Positions 7,932 to 15,689 of a DNA stretch of 51,617 nucleotides are shown piece after piece. The DNA is from Bacillota bacterium (GTDB lineage: Bacteria > Bacillota > Clostridia > Peptostreptococcales > Anaerovoracaceae). Where the stretch lies: positions 1 through 51,617 of the forward strand of contig JAUNCY010000007.1 in the NCBI GenBank assembly GCA_030526325.1, read 5' to 3'. The translations under genes were made by a program, and so were the position numbers. Each line of letters begins with the position of its first letter. The stretch's first letter is position 1. The notes beneath the pieces were generated by a model, which searched no databases, had not been told where the DNA came from, and saw only the letters and a program-made list of their open reading frames with translations.

Positions 7932-9251
7932 CTATTTTATGTCTCTGTCATCGAAAGGATCCCCGCATTCCGGGCAGAATTTTGGCGGATGTGCCGGATC
8001 CTCCGGTTCCCAGCCGCACTTATCGCACTTATAAAGCGGCTGACCTGCGGGCTTCGGTTTACCGCACTCGCTGCAGAACTTCCCCTTGTTTACAGCCCCG
8101 CAGGTGCACATCCAGCCCGCCTCCGGCTGCGGGCGCGGAGCTCCGCACTCCGTACAGAACTTTCCTGTGTTCCCTTTTGCTCCGCAGGCGCAGTTCCACC
8201 CTTCGGGTGATTTTTCCTTTTCAGGGGCCGGCGCGCCGGTCCCTGCCATCCCGTACAGAGAGCCTATGTCGGCGCCTCCTGCATTCCGGGCCATATTCAT
8301 TCCGAAAAATCCTCCCATAGCTCCCATTCCGCCTTCGTTAGCCGCTGCAGACTGCATTGCCTCTGCCTGTGCGCCTACCAGATGCGCCGCCGCCATGTTC
8401 GGATTTCTGAAAGCTGCATTTCGCTGCAGTTCCTTTATCATCTTCTCATCCTCTTCCGACGCCTTAACGCTGGATATACCCAGAGAAACAATCTCTATTC
8501 CTCTCAGGCTGCTCCATTTTTGAGAAAGAATCTCATTGAGGGCCTGAGCCAGCTCCATAGTATGACCCGGAAGGGCTGAATACCTTATTCCCATTGCACT
8601 TATTTTCGCAAACGCCGGCTGCAGCGCTGTCATAAGCTCACTTTTCAGCTGACTGTCAACATTTTCTCTTTCATATACATCCTCAACATTGCCGCATACA
8701 TTTGAATAGAACAGTACCGGATTAGTGATTCGATAGCTGTACTCGCCGAAGCATTTTATGCTGATATCCACATCCAGCCCCACGTTGTTATCCACTACTC
8801 TGAAAGGAACCGGGGATGGAGTTCCGTATTTGTTGCCAACCAGTTCCTTTGTGTTCACATAATAAATACGCTGATCTCTCGGGGCTTCTCCGCCAAAGGT
8901 AAAACGCTTTCCTATATTTTTCATTACCTCAGGAATAGTATCGCTCAAATCCCCGCAGAAGATCGAAGGTTCCGCAGAGGCATCATATGTATACTCTCCC
9001 GGCTCCCCGCAAATTTCCGCAACCTTGCCCTGATCTACGATTATCATGCATTGTCCGTCTGCAACCGCAATAACAGAGCCGTTTGTAATAATATTTTCAT
9101 TTCCTTTTGTATTAGAGCTCCTCCTGGAAGTCCTCTTTTTGCCCTTTGTCACCAGCACATCCGCTTCCATGGCCTCACAGTAAAAATACTCCTTCCACTG
9201 GTCAGCAAGAACGCCGCCCACCGAGCCTAACGCCGCTTTAATAAGTCCCAT
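7932..9251 (-). CDS. ydjI: SPFH-domain protein with C-terminal zinc ribbons (YdjI-like)
   Basis: A 439-residue protein with an SPFH/virion-core-type domain (about 50-270, including VPFRVVDNNVGLDVDI and GIEIVSLGISSVKASEED), a flexible Ala/Gly/Met-rich linker and three C-terminal CxxC or CxC zinc ribbons ending in PPKFCPECG. SPFH proteins make membrane-associated oligomers (flotillin class). ATG at 9251 has AAAGGGAG upstream. It is first in the ydjI-ydjG-ydjH operon. The usual partner pspA (ydjF) is not adjacent in this window. Confidence 0.82.
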   Translation of the reverse strand: MGLIKAALGSVGGVLADQWKEYFYCEAMEADVLVTKGKKRTSRRSSNTKGNENIITNGSVIAVADGQCMIIVDQGKVAEICGEPGEYTYDASAEPSIFCGDLSDTIPEVMKNIGKRFTFGGEAPRDQRIYYVNTKELVGNKYGTPSPVPFRVVDNNVGLDVDISIKCFGEYSYRITNPVLFYSNVCGNVEDVYERENVDSQLKSELMTALQPAFAKISAMGIRYSALPGHTMELAQALNEILSQKWSSLRGIEIVSLGISSVKASEEDEKMIKELQRNAAFRNPNMAAAHLVGAQAEAMQSAAANEGGMGAMGGFFGMNMARNAGGADIGSLYGMAGTGAPAPEKEKSPEGWNCACGAKGNTGKFCTECGAPRPQPEAGWMCTCGAVNKGKFCSECGKPKPAGQPLYKCDKCGWEPEDPAHPPKFCPECGDPFDDRDIK

Positions 9252-9294
9252 TTTCTTCTCCCTTTAATCTGTTATTTTTCATTATTTGTCACAA

Positions 9295-9317
9295 ATTCCG
9301 AAAAAAACTCTCCGGAA
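9295..9317 (-). other. hairpin in the ydjI leader
   Basis: ATTCCG / CGGAAT arms (9295-9300 and 9312-9317) form a small hairpin in the 5' untranslated region of ydjI, 44 bases before the start. The role is unknown. Confidence 0.35.
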
Positions 9318-9329
9318 TCATATTTATTT

Positions 9330-9358
9330 CATTTTATTACTTTTTATTTCCCATGTAA
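9330..9358 (-). promoter_or_regulatory. promoter of the ydjI-ydjG-ydjH operon
   Basis: The minus strand reads TTTACA, a 17-base spacer, then TAAAAT: five of six matches in both sigma-A boxes. The predicted transcript starts about 75 bases upstream of ydjI. Confidence 0.65.
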
Positions 9359-9410
9359 ACTTTTTTGCATGAAATGACAGATTCTCAAAAAATACAAAAG
9401 CCGTCCCGTC

Positions 9411-11267
9411 TTATTCGCGACGACTCCTGTCCCTGTTCCTGAAAAATTCCGCTACCGCTTCAGCGGCCTTTCTGTTCATGCCTTCCACTTTAGCCAGCTC
9501 ATCGGTTCCGGCCTCCTTTATTCTGTCCACAGATCCGAAATGTGCAAGCAGAAGATTCCTTCTTTTCTCACCTATTCCGGAAATTTCATCCAAAACTGAT
9601 CTTGAAACTGATTTAGAGCGAAGACTTCTGTGGTATTCTATCGCAAAACGATGAACCTCCTCCTGAATGAAGTATATGAATTTATACAGCTCATTGTCAT
9701 TCTTAAGTCCTGCGAGCTTCTCTCTGTATACCAAATCCCTGGTTCTGTGCCTGTCATCTTTGACCATTCCCACGACAGGAATATCAAGATTCATAGCGTT
9801 CACTACCATTTCCACAGCAGCAGCCTGCTTTTCCCCTCCGTCAATCAGAAGCAAATCCGGCTTTTTTTCAAAGCCGTTGTTCTGCCCTGTTTCATGGGCG
9901 TCAAAGTATTTTCTGAATCTTCTGTATATGACCTCCTGAAGGCTTCCGTAGTCATTGGGTCCTTCAATAGTCTTAATTTTAAATTTTCTGTAATCTCTCG
10001 GCTGCTTTTTCCCGTTTTCGAAGACTACCATAACTCCCACAGAATCAACACCTGAGATGTTCGAAATGTCATAAGCCTCTATTCTGCGAATTCTGCCTTC
10101 TATTTTCAGCATTTCCGAAAGAGCCTCTTCCAGACGAACGGTTTTGTCCTTCTCATTTTTGACCCTCTTTTCGAAGGTTTCCCGGGTCTGAGATATATTC
10201 TCCGCTGCCATATCAAGGAGCGCCTTTTTCTCTCCCTTTTCCGGGACATGAATATTTACGCTGCTTCCTTTGATTTCGGAAATCCATTTTCCTATTATGT
10301 CAAATTCCTCATTCATGCTCTCCACCAGGATTTCCTTAGGAATAAGAGATTTTTCACAGTAATACTGCTTAATAAAAGCAGCCACCTTCTCTTCTCTGCT
10401 CTGTTCGATGGTGGGATTTATCCTGAAGCTTTCTCTTCCTGTCATCTTACCGTTTCTGACAAAAAACAGCATGATATTGGTACCCTCATCCACGTCGGCA
10501 GACACGATAATATCCATTTCGTTTTTCGGATTTGTCACTATCTTCTGCTTCTCCCGAAGCATCCTTACAGCCATCAGTCCGTCTCTGTATTCAGCCGCCT
10601 GCTCGAATTCAAAGGCTTCCGAGGCAGCCTGCATCTTTTTTTCCAGCATTTTTTCCGTATCTGCACTGTTTCCCTGAAGAAAAGCTATTATCTCATCCAC
10701 CATCTCTCTGTATTCAGGCCGCGAAATATTATCACAGCAGACACCGCGGCACAGTCCTATATGGTAGTTCAGACAGGGTCTGAAATTCCGCGGGAAAGAC
10801 TGTGCGGAGCATTTCTTCACCGGATACACTTTATTCAGAAAGTCTATTATCTGGTTTACCGAACCTACGTCTGTATACGGGCCGAAATATTTGCCCCCGT
10901 CGTTTACTACTCTCCTGGTTTTTATAACCCTGGGATAATCCTCATTAAGAGTAACTTTAATATACGGATAGGTCTTGTCATCTCTGAGCAGAACGTTGTA
11001 TCTCGGCATATTTTTCTTGATGAGATTGTTTTCCAGTATTAAAGCTTCCATTTCCGAGCCGGTAATTATATATTCAAACTCATCAATATTTTCCACCAGC
11101 GCCCTGACCTTTGCCGGAAGGTTTTCCGGGGACTGAAAATACTGCCTGACTCTCTTTTTTAAAGACAGGGCTTTTCCGACATAGATTATTTCTCCGAATT
11201 TATCCTTATAAAGATATACTCCCGGTTTATCCGGGAGCATTTTTAAATTTTCTTTAATATCAAACAT
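9411..11267 (-). CDS. uvrC: UvrABC excinuclease subunit C
   Basis: A 618-residue nuclease that makes both incisions in nucleotide excision repair. Domains in order: GIY-YIG nuclease at the N terminus (PGVYLYKD at about 15-22, IYVGKA at about 29-34), a cysteine-containing region near 150-180, the UVR motif that contacts UvrB (about 200-240), the RNase H-like endonuclease domain with LLLIDGG, and two helix-hairpin-helix motifs at the end (SGIGEKRRNLLLAHFGSV, EGMNRKAAEAV). Full length. The start at 11267 lies two bases after the ilvE stop with only a weak ribosome site, so translation is probably coupled to ilvE. Confidence 0.97.
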   Translation of the reverse strand: MFDIKENLKMLPDKPGVYLYKDKFGEIIYVGKALSLKKRVRQYFQSPENLPAKVRALVENIDEFEYIITGSEMEALILENNLIKKNMPRYNVLLRDDKTYPYIKVTLNEDYPRVIKTRRVVNDGGKYFGPYTDVGSVNQIIDFLNKVYPVKKCSAQSFPRNFRPCLNYHIGLCRGVCCDNISRPEYREMVDEIIAFLQGNSADTEKMLEKKMQAASEAFEFEQAAEYRDGLMAVRMLREKQKIVTNPKNEMDIIVSADVDEGTNIMLFFVRNGKMTGRESFRINPTIEQSREEKVAAFIKQYYCEKSLIPKEILVESMNEEFDIIGKWISEIKGSSVNIHVPEKGEKKALLDMAAENISQTRETFEKRVKNEKDKTVRLEEALSEMLKIEGRIRRIEAYDISNISGVDSVGVMVVFENGKKQPRDYRKFKIKTIEGPNDYGSLQEVIYRRFRKYFDAHETGQNNGFEKKPDLLLIDGGEKQAAAVEMVVNAMNLDIPVVGMVKDDRHRTRDLVYREKLAGLKNDNELYKFIYFIQEEVHRFAIEYHRSLRSKSVSRSVLDEISGIGEKRRNLLLAHFGSVDRIKEAGTDELAKVEGMNRKAAEAVAEFFRNRDRSRRE

Positions 11268-11269
11268 AA

Positions 11270-12340
11270 TTATTTAACAGGCTGTATCCATCCGTGAGTA
11301 TCTTCAACTCTTCCCGTATGAATTCCGGTGAGTTCGTCATAAAGCTTCTGAGATACAGGACCTGTTTCTCCGTTATTAATTATCATTTCATGGTCAAGCC
11401 ACTGGAGCTGTCCTACAGGAGATACCACTGCAGCAGTACCTGTAGCGAATACTTCCTTTACTCTGCCTTCCTGATATGCTTTCCAGAAGTCGTCAATAGC
11501 AACCATTTCCTCTTTTACGCTATATCCCCATTCCTTGAGAAGTGTTATTGCACTGTCTCTTGTTACTCCCGGAAGAACGGTTCCTTCAAGCGGAGCAGTA
11601 TAAATAACGTCATCAATCATGAAGAATGCATTGGAGGTGCCGATTTCTTCGATATATTTCTTTTCTGCACCGTCAAGCCACAGAACCTGTGAAAAACCGG
11701 CGTCTGTTGCTTTTTTTACGGAAATAAGTGTGCTTGCATAGTTTCCTCCAACCTTTGCATATCCCGGTCCTCCAAGAACCGATCTGATATATTGATGCTC
11801 TACATAAATTTTTGTAGGCTTAAGTCCTTCTTCATAGTATGAAGCAACCGGTGATAAAATAATCGCAAAAGTATAACTGTTTGCAGGACCTACGCTAAGC
11901 TTCGGCTCTGTTGCTATAATGAATGGTCTGATATAAAGAGCATTTCCTTCCTTTTCAGGTATCCAGTCCTTGTCCACCTCTACGAGCTGGTTAATTGCTG
12001 CTGTCATAAGCTCTGTTCCGATATCGGGAATACACATTCTGTCATTTGAAATGTGAGCTCTTTCAACGTATTTGTCTGTTCTGAAAATTACAGGAACTCC
12101 GTTTGCTCTCGGATAAGCCTTGATACCTTCGAACATTTCCTGACCGTAGTGGAAAACTCTGGCAGCCGGCTCAAGCTTAAAATTCTGATAAGGAACTATT
12201 CTTCCGTCATGCCAGCCCTTTCCTTCATTATATTCCATGATAAACATATGATCTGTAAAATATTTTCCGAATCCGAGCTCGTCTTCATTCGGTCTTGCCT
12301 TAGGCGCAGTTGTTCTTGTTACCGGAAATTCATACTTCAT
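11270..12340 (-). CDS. ilvE: branched-chain amino acid aminotransferase (copy 1)
   Basis: A class IV PLP-dependent aminotransferase, 356 residues, of the BCAT type II group; it interconverts Leu, Ile and Val with their 2-oxo acids using glutamate/2-oxoglutarate. The PLP lysine is K196 in GYAKVGGNYA; the EIGTSNAFF and PGVTRDS segments that hold the cofactor phosphate are intact. It is a tandem paralogue of the gene immediately upstream: equal length, aligning without gaps, roughly two-thirds identical by eye. AAGGTGG lies upstream of ATG 12340. A hairpin terminator or attenuator separates it from copy 2, while uvrC follows after two bases. Confidence 0.93.
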   Translation of the reverse strand: MKYEFPVTRTTAPKARPNEDELGFGKYFTDHMFIMEYNEGKGWHDGRIVPYQNFKLEPAARVFHYGQEMFEGIKAYPRANGVPVIFRTDKYVERAHISNDRMCIPDIGTELMTAAINQLVEVDKDWIPEKEGNALYIRPFIIATEPKLSVGPANSYTFAIILSPVASYYEEGLKPTKIYVEHQYIRSVLGGPGYAKVGGNYASTLISVKKATDAGFSQVLWLDGAEKKYIEEIGTSNAFFMIDDVIYTAPLEGTVLPGVTRDSAITLLKEWGYSVKEEMVAIDDFWKAYQEGRVKEVFATGTAAVVSPVGQLQWLDHEMIINNGETGPVSQKLYDELTGIHTGRVEDTHGWIQPVK

Positions 12341-12384
12341 AAATACACCACCTTAATCGTTTTTTCTCTCTCACTTCTCTTATT

Positions 12385-12416
12385 AAAAACATACTCCCGA
12401 CGAATGCCGGGAGTAT
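12385..12416 (-). terminator. terminator or attenuator between the two ilvE copies
   Basis: On the minus strand ATACTCCCGGC / GTCGGGAGTAT forms a strong stem with a four-base loop, followed by GTTTTTAATAA. No promoter is obvious between it and ilvE copy 1, so partial read-through is likely. Confidence 0.75.
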
Positions 12417-12445
12417 ATGTCTTTTACATCAGTCTCTTAATTAAA

Positions 12446-13516
12446 TTAGTCTACATGTACTACCCATCCAAACTTGTCTTCCATCTTGCCAAGCTGAATT
12501 CCTGTGATTTCATCGTATAATCTCTGTGAAATTGGTCCGATTTCTCCGTTATTTATGTTCATAACATGATCAAGCCATTTCAGTTCTCCAACCGGAGAGA
12601 TAACAGCTGCGGTACCTGTCGCAAAGATTTCCTGCACTCTGCCCTGCTCATAATATTTCCAAAGATCCGCGATTGCAAGTCTTTCCTCTCTTACTGTAAC
12701 ACCCCAGCTCTTTAAGAGGTTGATTACAGAGTCTCTTGTGATTCCCGGGAGAATCGTTCCTTCGAGAGGAGCTGTGATAACTTCATTGTCTATTACGAAG
12801 AAAGCGTTTGATGTGCCGATTTCTTCAACGTATTTCTTTTCAACTCCGTCAAGCCATAATACCTGAGAATATCCTTCTTCATGAGCAACTTCCTGTGAAA
12901 GAAGAGCGCCGGCATAGTTTCCGCCGATTTTAGCGAAGCCTGTTCCGCCTTTTACCGCTCTGATGAAATCCTGCTCTACATAAATCTTTGTCGGAGCCAT
13001 TCCTTCTTTATAGTAAGGTCCTACCGGTGATAAAATTACTGCGAATAAGAATTCCTTTGACGGTCTTACGCTCAGGCACGGTTCTGTTGCAATAATAAAA
13101 GGTCTTACATAAAGAGCTGTTCCTTCTTTCTCCGGAATCCAGTCCTTATCGATTTCTACTACAGCCTTGATTGCTTCAATCATAAGGTCTTTTTCGATTT
13201 CCGGAATGCACATTCTTCTGTTTGTGTTATTTGTTCTTTCAACGTTTTTGTCAGGTCTGAAAAGAACTACCTTTCCGTTCGGATCCTTGTAAGCTTTAAG
13301 ACCTTCGAACATTTCCTGACCGTAGTGGAATACAAGAGCCGCAGGATCCAGTTCAAGAGGTCCGTATGGCACTATTCTTCCGTTGTGCCAGCCCTTGCCT
13401 TCTTTATAATCCAGCAGGAACATATGGTCGGTAAACTGTGCTCCGAATCCCAGTGTATCAGGATCCGGTTTAGCCTTTGGATTTGTTGTTTTTGTTACCG
13501 AAAATTGATACTTCAT
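12446..13516 (-). CDS. ilvE: branched-chain amino acid aminotransferase (copy 2)
   Basis: A second 356-residue class IV aminotransferase with PLP lysine K196 (GFAKIGGNYA), EIGTSNAFF and PGITRDS intact. It aligns end to end with copy 1. The upstream AAGGTGGTGTAT block is shared with copy 1, which points to tandem duplication of gene plus leader. It starts 48 bases after pncB, with no clear terminator between them, and is followed by a strong hairpin. Two copies could differ in substrate (branched-chain versus aromatic or straight-chain oxo acids) or direction of use; sequence alone does not decide. Confidence 0.93.
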   Translation of the reverse strand: MKYQFSVTKTTNPKAKPDPDTLGFGAQFTDHMFLLDYKEGKGWHNGRIVPYGPLELDPAALVFHYGQEMFEGLKAYKDPNGKVVLFRPDKNVERTNNTNRRMCIPEIEKDLMIEAIKAVVEIDKDWIPEKEGTALYVRPFIIATEPCLSVRPSKEFLFAVILSPVGPYYKEGMAPTKIYVEQDFIRAVKGGTGFAKIGGNYAGALLSQEVAHEEGYSQVLWLDGVEKKYVEEIGTSNAFFVIDNEVITAPLEGTILPGITRDSVINLLKSWGVTVREERLAIADLWKYYEQGRVQEIFATGTAAVISPVGELKWLDHVMNINNGEIGPISQRLYDEITGIQLGKMEDKFGWVVHVD

Positions 13517-13564
13517 TAAATATACACCACCTTATCTTATTTTCCGGTTGAAACCAGTAAAAAA

Positions 13565-14998
13565 CTATTTAAAATTATGACCTTCAATGAGTTCCTGTTT
13601 AAGGGACCATAGTTTTTCGGAAAGATCCACATAATACTGATGAGGATTTTCAAATCTCATAACTTCAGGCCAGAGGGTATCCAACTGCTCTCTGCAGTAT
13701 TCTCTGATTTCATTGGTATTCCGCTCATTGTACACCAATTTTCCCTGTTTGAAAATAGGTTTCGCCAATTCTTTTACATAAAAATCACTAATTGTCTTCT
13801 TTTTCCATACAAACTCAGGATTAAACAGCTTGTACGGCTTGGTTTCGTCAATTTTTTCGTCTTCAAGCATAATAAGATCTGCCACAGCCTTGTTGGTGAC
13901 CTTGTCATAAAATCTTACCGCCTTCTTGAAGCCCGGGTTTGTAATCTTTTCTATGTTCTCGCTGATTTTGATTCTCGGAGAAATCTTTCCGTCCTCTTCC
14001 ACCGCCACCAGCTTGTATACTCCTCCGAATACAGGCTCGGATTTTGATGTTATCATCTTTTCGCCTACACCGAAGGAATCTATAGCAGCATTCTGAATAA
14101 GCATGTCTCTTATCAGATACTCGTCCAGAGAATTTGATGCAATAATCTTGCACTCAAACAGACCTTCCGCATCCAGCATGTTTCTGGCTCTTCTCGAAAG
14201 GTATGCGATATCTCCGCTGTCGATTCTGATTGACATCTTTTCAGGTTTGAATTCTTTAAATACTTTTATTGCGTTCGGCACGCCGCTTTTCAGCACATCA
14301 TATGTATCTACAAGGAGAGAACAGTTGTCTCTATGCTGCCTTGCATACTCTCTGAATGCTTCGATTTCCTCGCCGAAAACCTGCACCCAGCTGTGAGCCA
14401 TCGTACCCGTAGCCGGTACTCCGTAGTCTATGTCAGCTTTTACACAGGCGCTTCCTGCAGCTCCCGCTATGTACGCAGCCCTTGCGCCGAGAATTGCAGC
14501 GGATTCGCCGTGAGCTCTTCTTGAGCCGAATTCCATTACAGGTCTTCCCTCTGCCGCTCTAACAATACGGCTGGTTTTTGTAGCGATAAGGCTCTGATGG
14601 TTAATAGCAAGAAGAATGTAGGTTTCCATCAGCTGTGCCTCAATCAGCGGGCCTCTGACAGTCAGGAGAGGTTCCCCCGGAAATACAGGAGTGCCTTCCG
14701 GAACAGCCCATATATCGCAGGTGCATTTGAAGTTTCTAAGGTAATCCAGAAACTCCTCGGAAAAACCGCCTCTGTTTCTGAGATATTCTATGTCCTCTTC
14801 GGAAAAACTGAGTTCCTTAACGTAGTCAATAATGCTCTGAAGACCTGCTGCTATCGCAAAGCCTCCACCGTCAGGGTTTTTTCTGTAGAACACGTCAAAA
14901 TATGCAATCGTATCCCTTTTTCCGCTTTCAAAATACCCGCTTGCCATCGTAAGCTCATAGAAATCTACAAGCATTGTCATATTATGACTCTTTTTCAT
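13565..14998 (-). CDS. pncB: nicotinate phosphoribosyltransferase
   Basis: A 477-residue enzyme converting nicotinate, PRPP and ATP to nicotinate mononucleotide in NAD salvage. The N-terminal DFYELTMASGYF, the EFGSRRAHG segment with its conserved histidine, the KADIDYGVPATGTMAHSW region and the SIRIDSGDI phosphate-binding strand are all present. ATG at 14998 has GGAGG 6 bases upstream. It follows pncA by 31 bases, so the enzymes that make and use nicotinate are encoded together. It belongs to the long NAPRTase group common in Firmicutes. Confidence 0.95.
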   Translation of the reverse strand: MKKSHNMTMLVDFYELTMASGYFESGKRDTIAYFDVFYRKNPDGGGFAIAAGLQSIIDYVKELSFSEEDIEYLRNRGGFSEEFLDYLRNFKCTCDIWAVPEGTPVFPGEPLLTVRGPLIEAQLMETYILLAINHQSLIATKTSRIVRAAEGRPVMEFGSRRAHGESAAILGARAAYIAGAAGSACVKADIDYGVPATGTMAHSWVQVFGEEIEAFREYARQHRDNCSLLVDTYDVLKSGVPNAIKVFKEFKPEKMSIRIDSGDIAYLSRRARNMLDAEGLFECKIIASNSLDEYLIRDMLIQNAAIDSFGVGEKMITSKSEPVFGGVYKLVAVEEDGKISPRIKISENIEKITNPGFKKAVRFYDKVTNKAVADLIMLEDEKIDETKPYKLFNPEFVWKKKTISDFYVKELAKPIFKQGKLVYNERNTNEIREYCREQLDTLWPEVMRFENPHQYYVDLSEKLWSLKQELIEGHNFK

Positions 14999-15029
14999 GA
15001 TATGCCTCCGTTATACTACAGATAAAAGT

Positions 15030-15686
15030 CTATAGTTTTAATAAATTCAGATCGCTGCATACCTCTGCACCGCTCTGTTCTATAAAATATACCGCCATTG
15101 TATTTATGAGAGTAATCTGATGAGCTCTGTAGTCATAAGTCTCAACCATATTAAGCGGCAATATGAATCTTGATTTTACGCCGTTTTTATCAAGCAGCGC
15201 TCTTAAAGTAAGACAGAACTGCATAACGCAGATATCCGTGCAGACTCCCGTTATGATGAAGTCGGTAATCTCCGGATTATCTTTAAGCCACTGCTGGAAT
15301 TCCTCCTCAAGAACTCCGTTTGTGGAATTCTTATTGATTAGAGTATATCCTCCGGCCTGCTTGATTTCGTCGACAATTTCAGCCTCTGAAGTTCCTTTAA
15401 TACAGTGTTTTTCATATCTGTCAAACTCCGGTGAATTCTCGTCATGGCAGTCGGCAAATGCAACAATCGGCATTCCGTTTCCCTTGAAATAGCCCATAAG
15501 ATCTACTATAGGCTCAATAATTTCCTCTGCCAGCTCGTTTTTCATCGCACCTTCTCTGATAAACCCGTTTACCATGTCTATTATTATCAGTGCAGTATTT
15601 CCTTTTTTAATAGAAGATTCTTTTATGCGGGGTTTCTCCCACATCATTCCGTATATTCCCTGAAATACCTGCTTAGCTTTTTCCAT
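15030..15686 (-). CDS. pncA: nicotinamidase (isochorismatase-like cysteine hydrolase)
   Basis: A 218-residue isochorismatase-fold hydrolase. The catalytic triad is visible as D37 (IIDMVNGF), K119 (NKNSTNG) and C149 (GVCTDICV); the metal site is suggested by D79-x-H81 and H94. With pncB immediately downstream, nicotinamide deamidation to nicotinate is the most likely activity rather than isochorismate hydrolysis. There is an N-terminal extension of about 30 residues compared with short PncA. The start lies three bases after the uvrA stop, an operonic arrangement. Confidence 0.9.
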   Translation of the reverse strand: MEKAKQVFQGIYGMMWEKPRIKESSIKKGNTALIIIDMVNGFIREGAMKNELAEEIIEPIVDLMGYFKGNGMPIVAFADCHDENSPEFDRYEKHCIKGTSEAEIVDEIKQAGGYTLINKNSTNGVLEEEFQQWLKDNPEITDFIITGVCTDICVMQFCLTLRALLDKNGVKSRFILPLNMVETYDYRAHQITLINTMAVYFIEQSGAEVCSDLNLLKL

Positions 15687-15689
15687 TGT

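Noticed and set aside
9362..9425. Terminator after uvrC
   Set aside because: Only short, bulged pairings (GTC-GTC with GAC-GAC) precede the T-rich tail, so no convincing stem can be drawn.
10248..11042. 264-residue plus-strand frame opposite uvrC
   Set aside because: Antisense shadow; composition (Phe, Leu, His, Ser rich) is typical of shadow frames and no family is recognisable.
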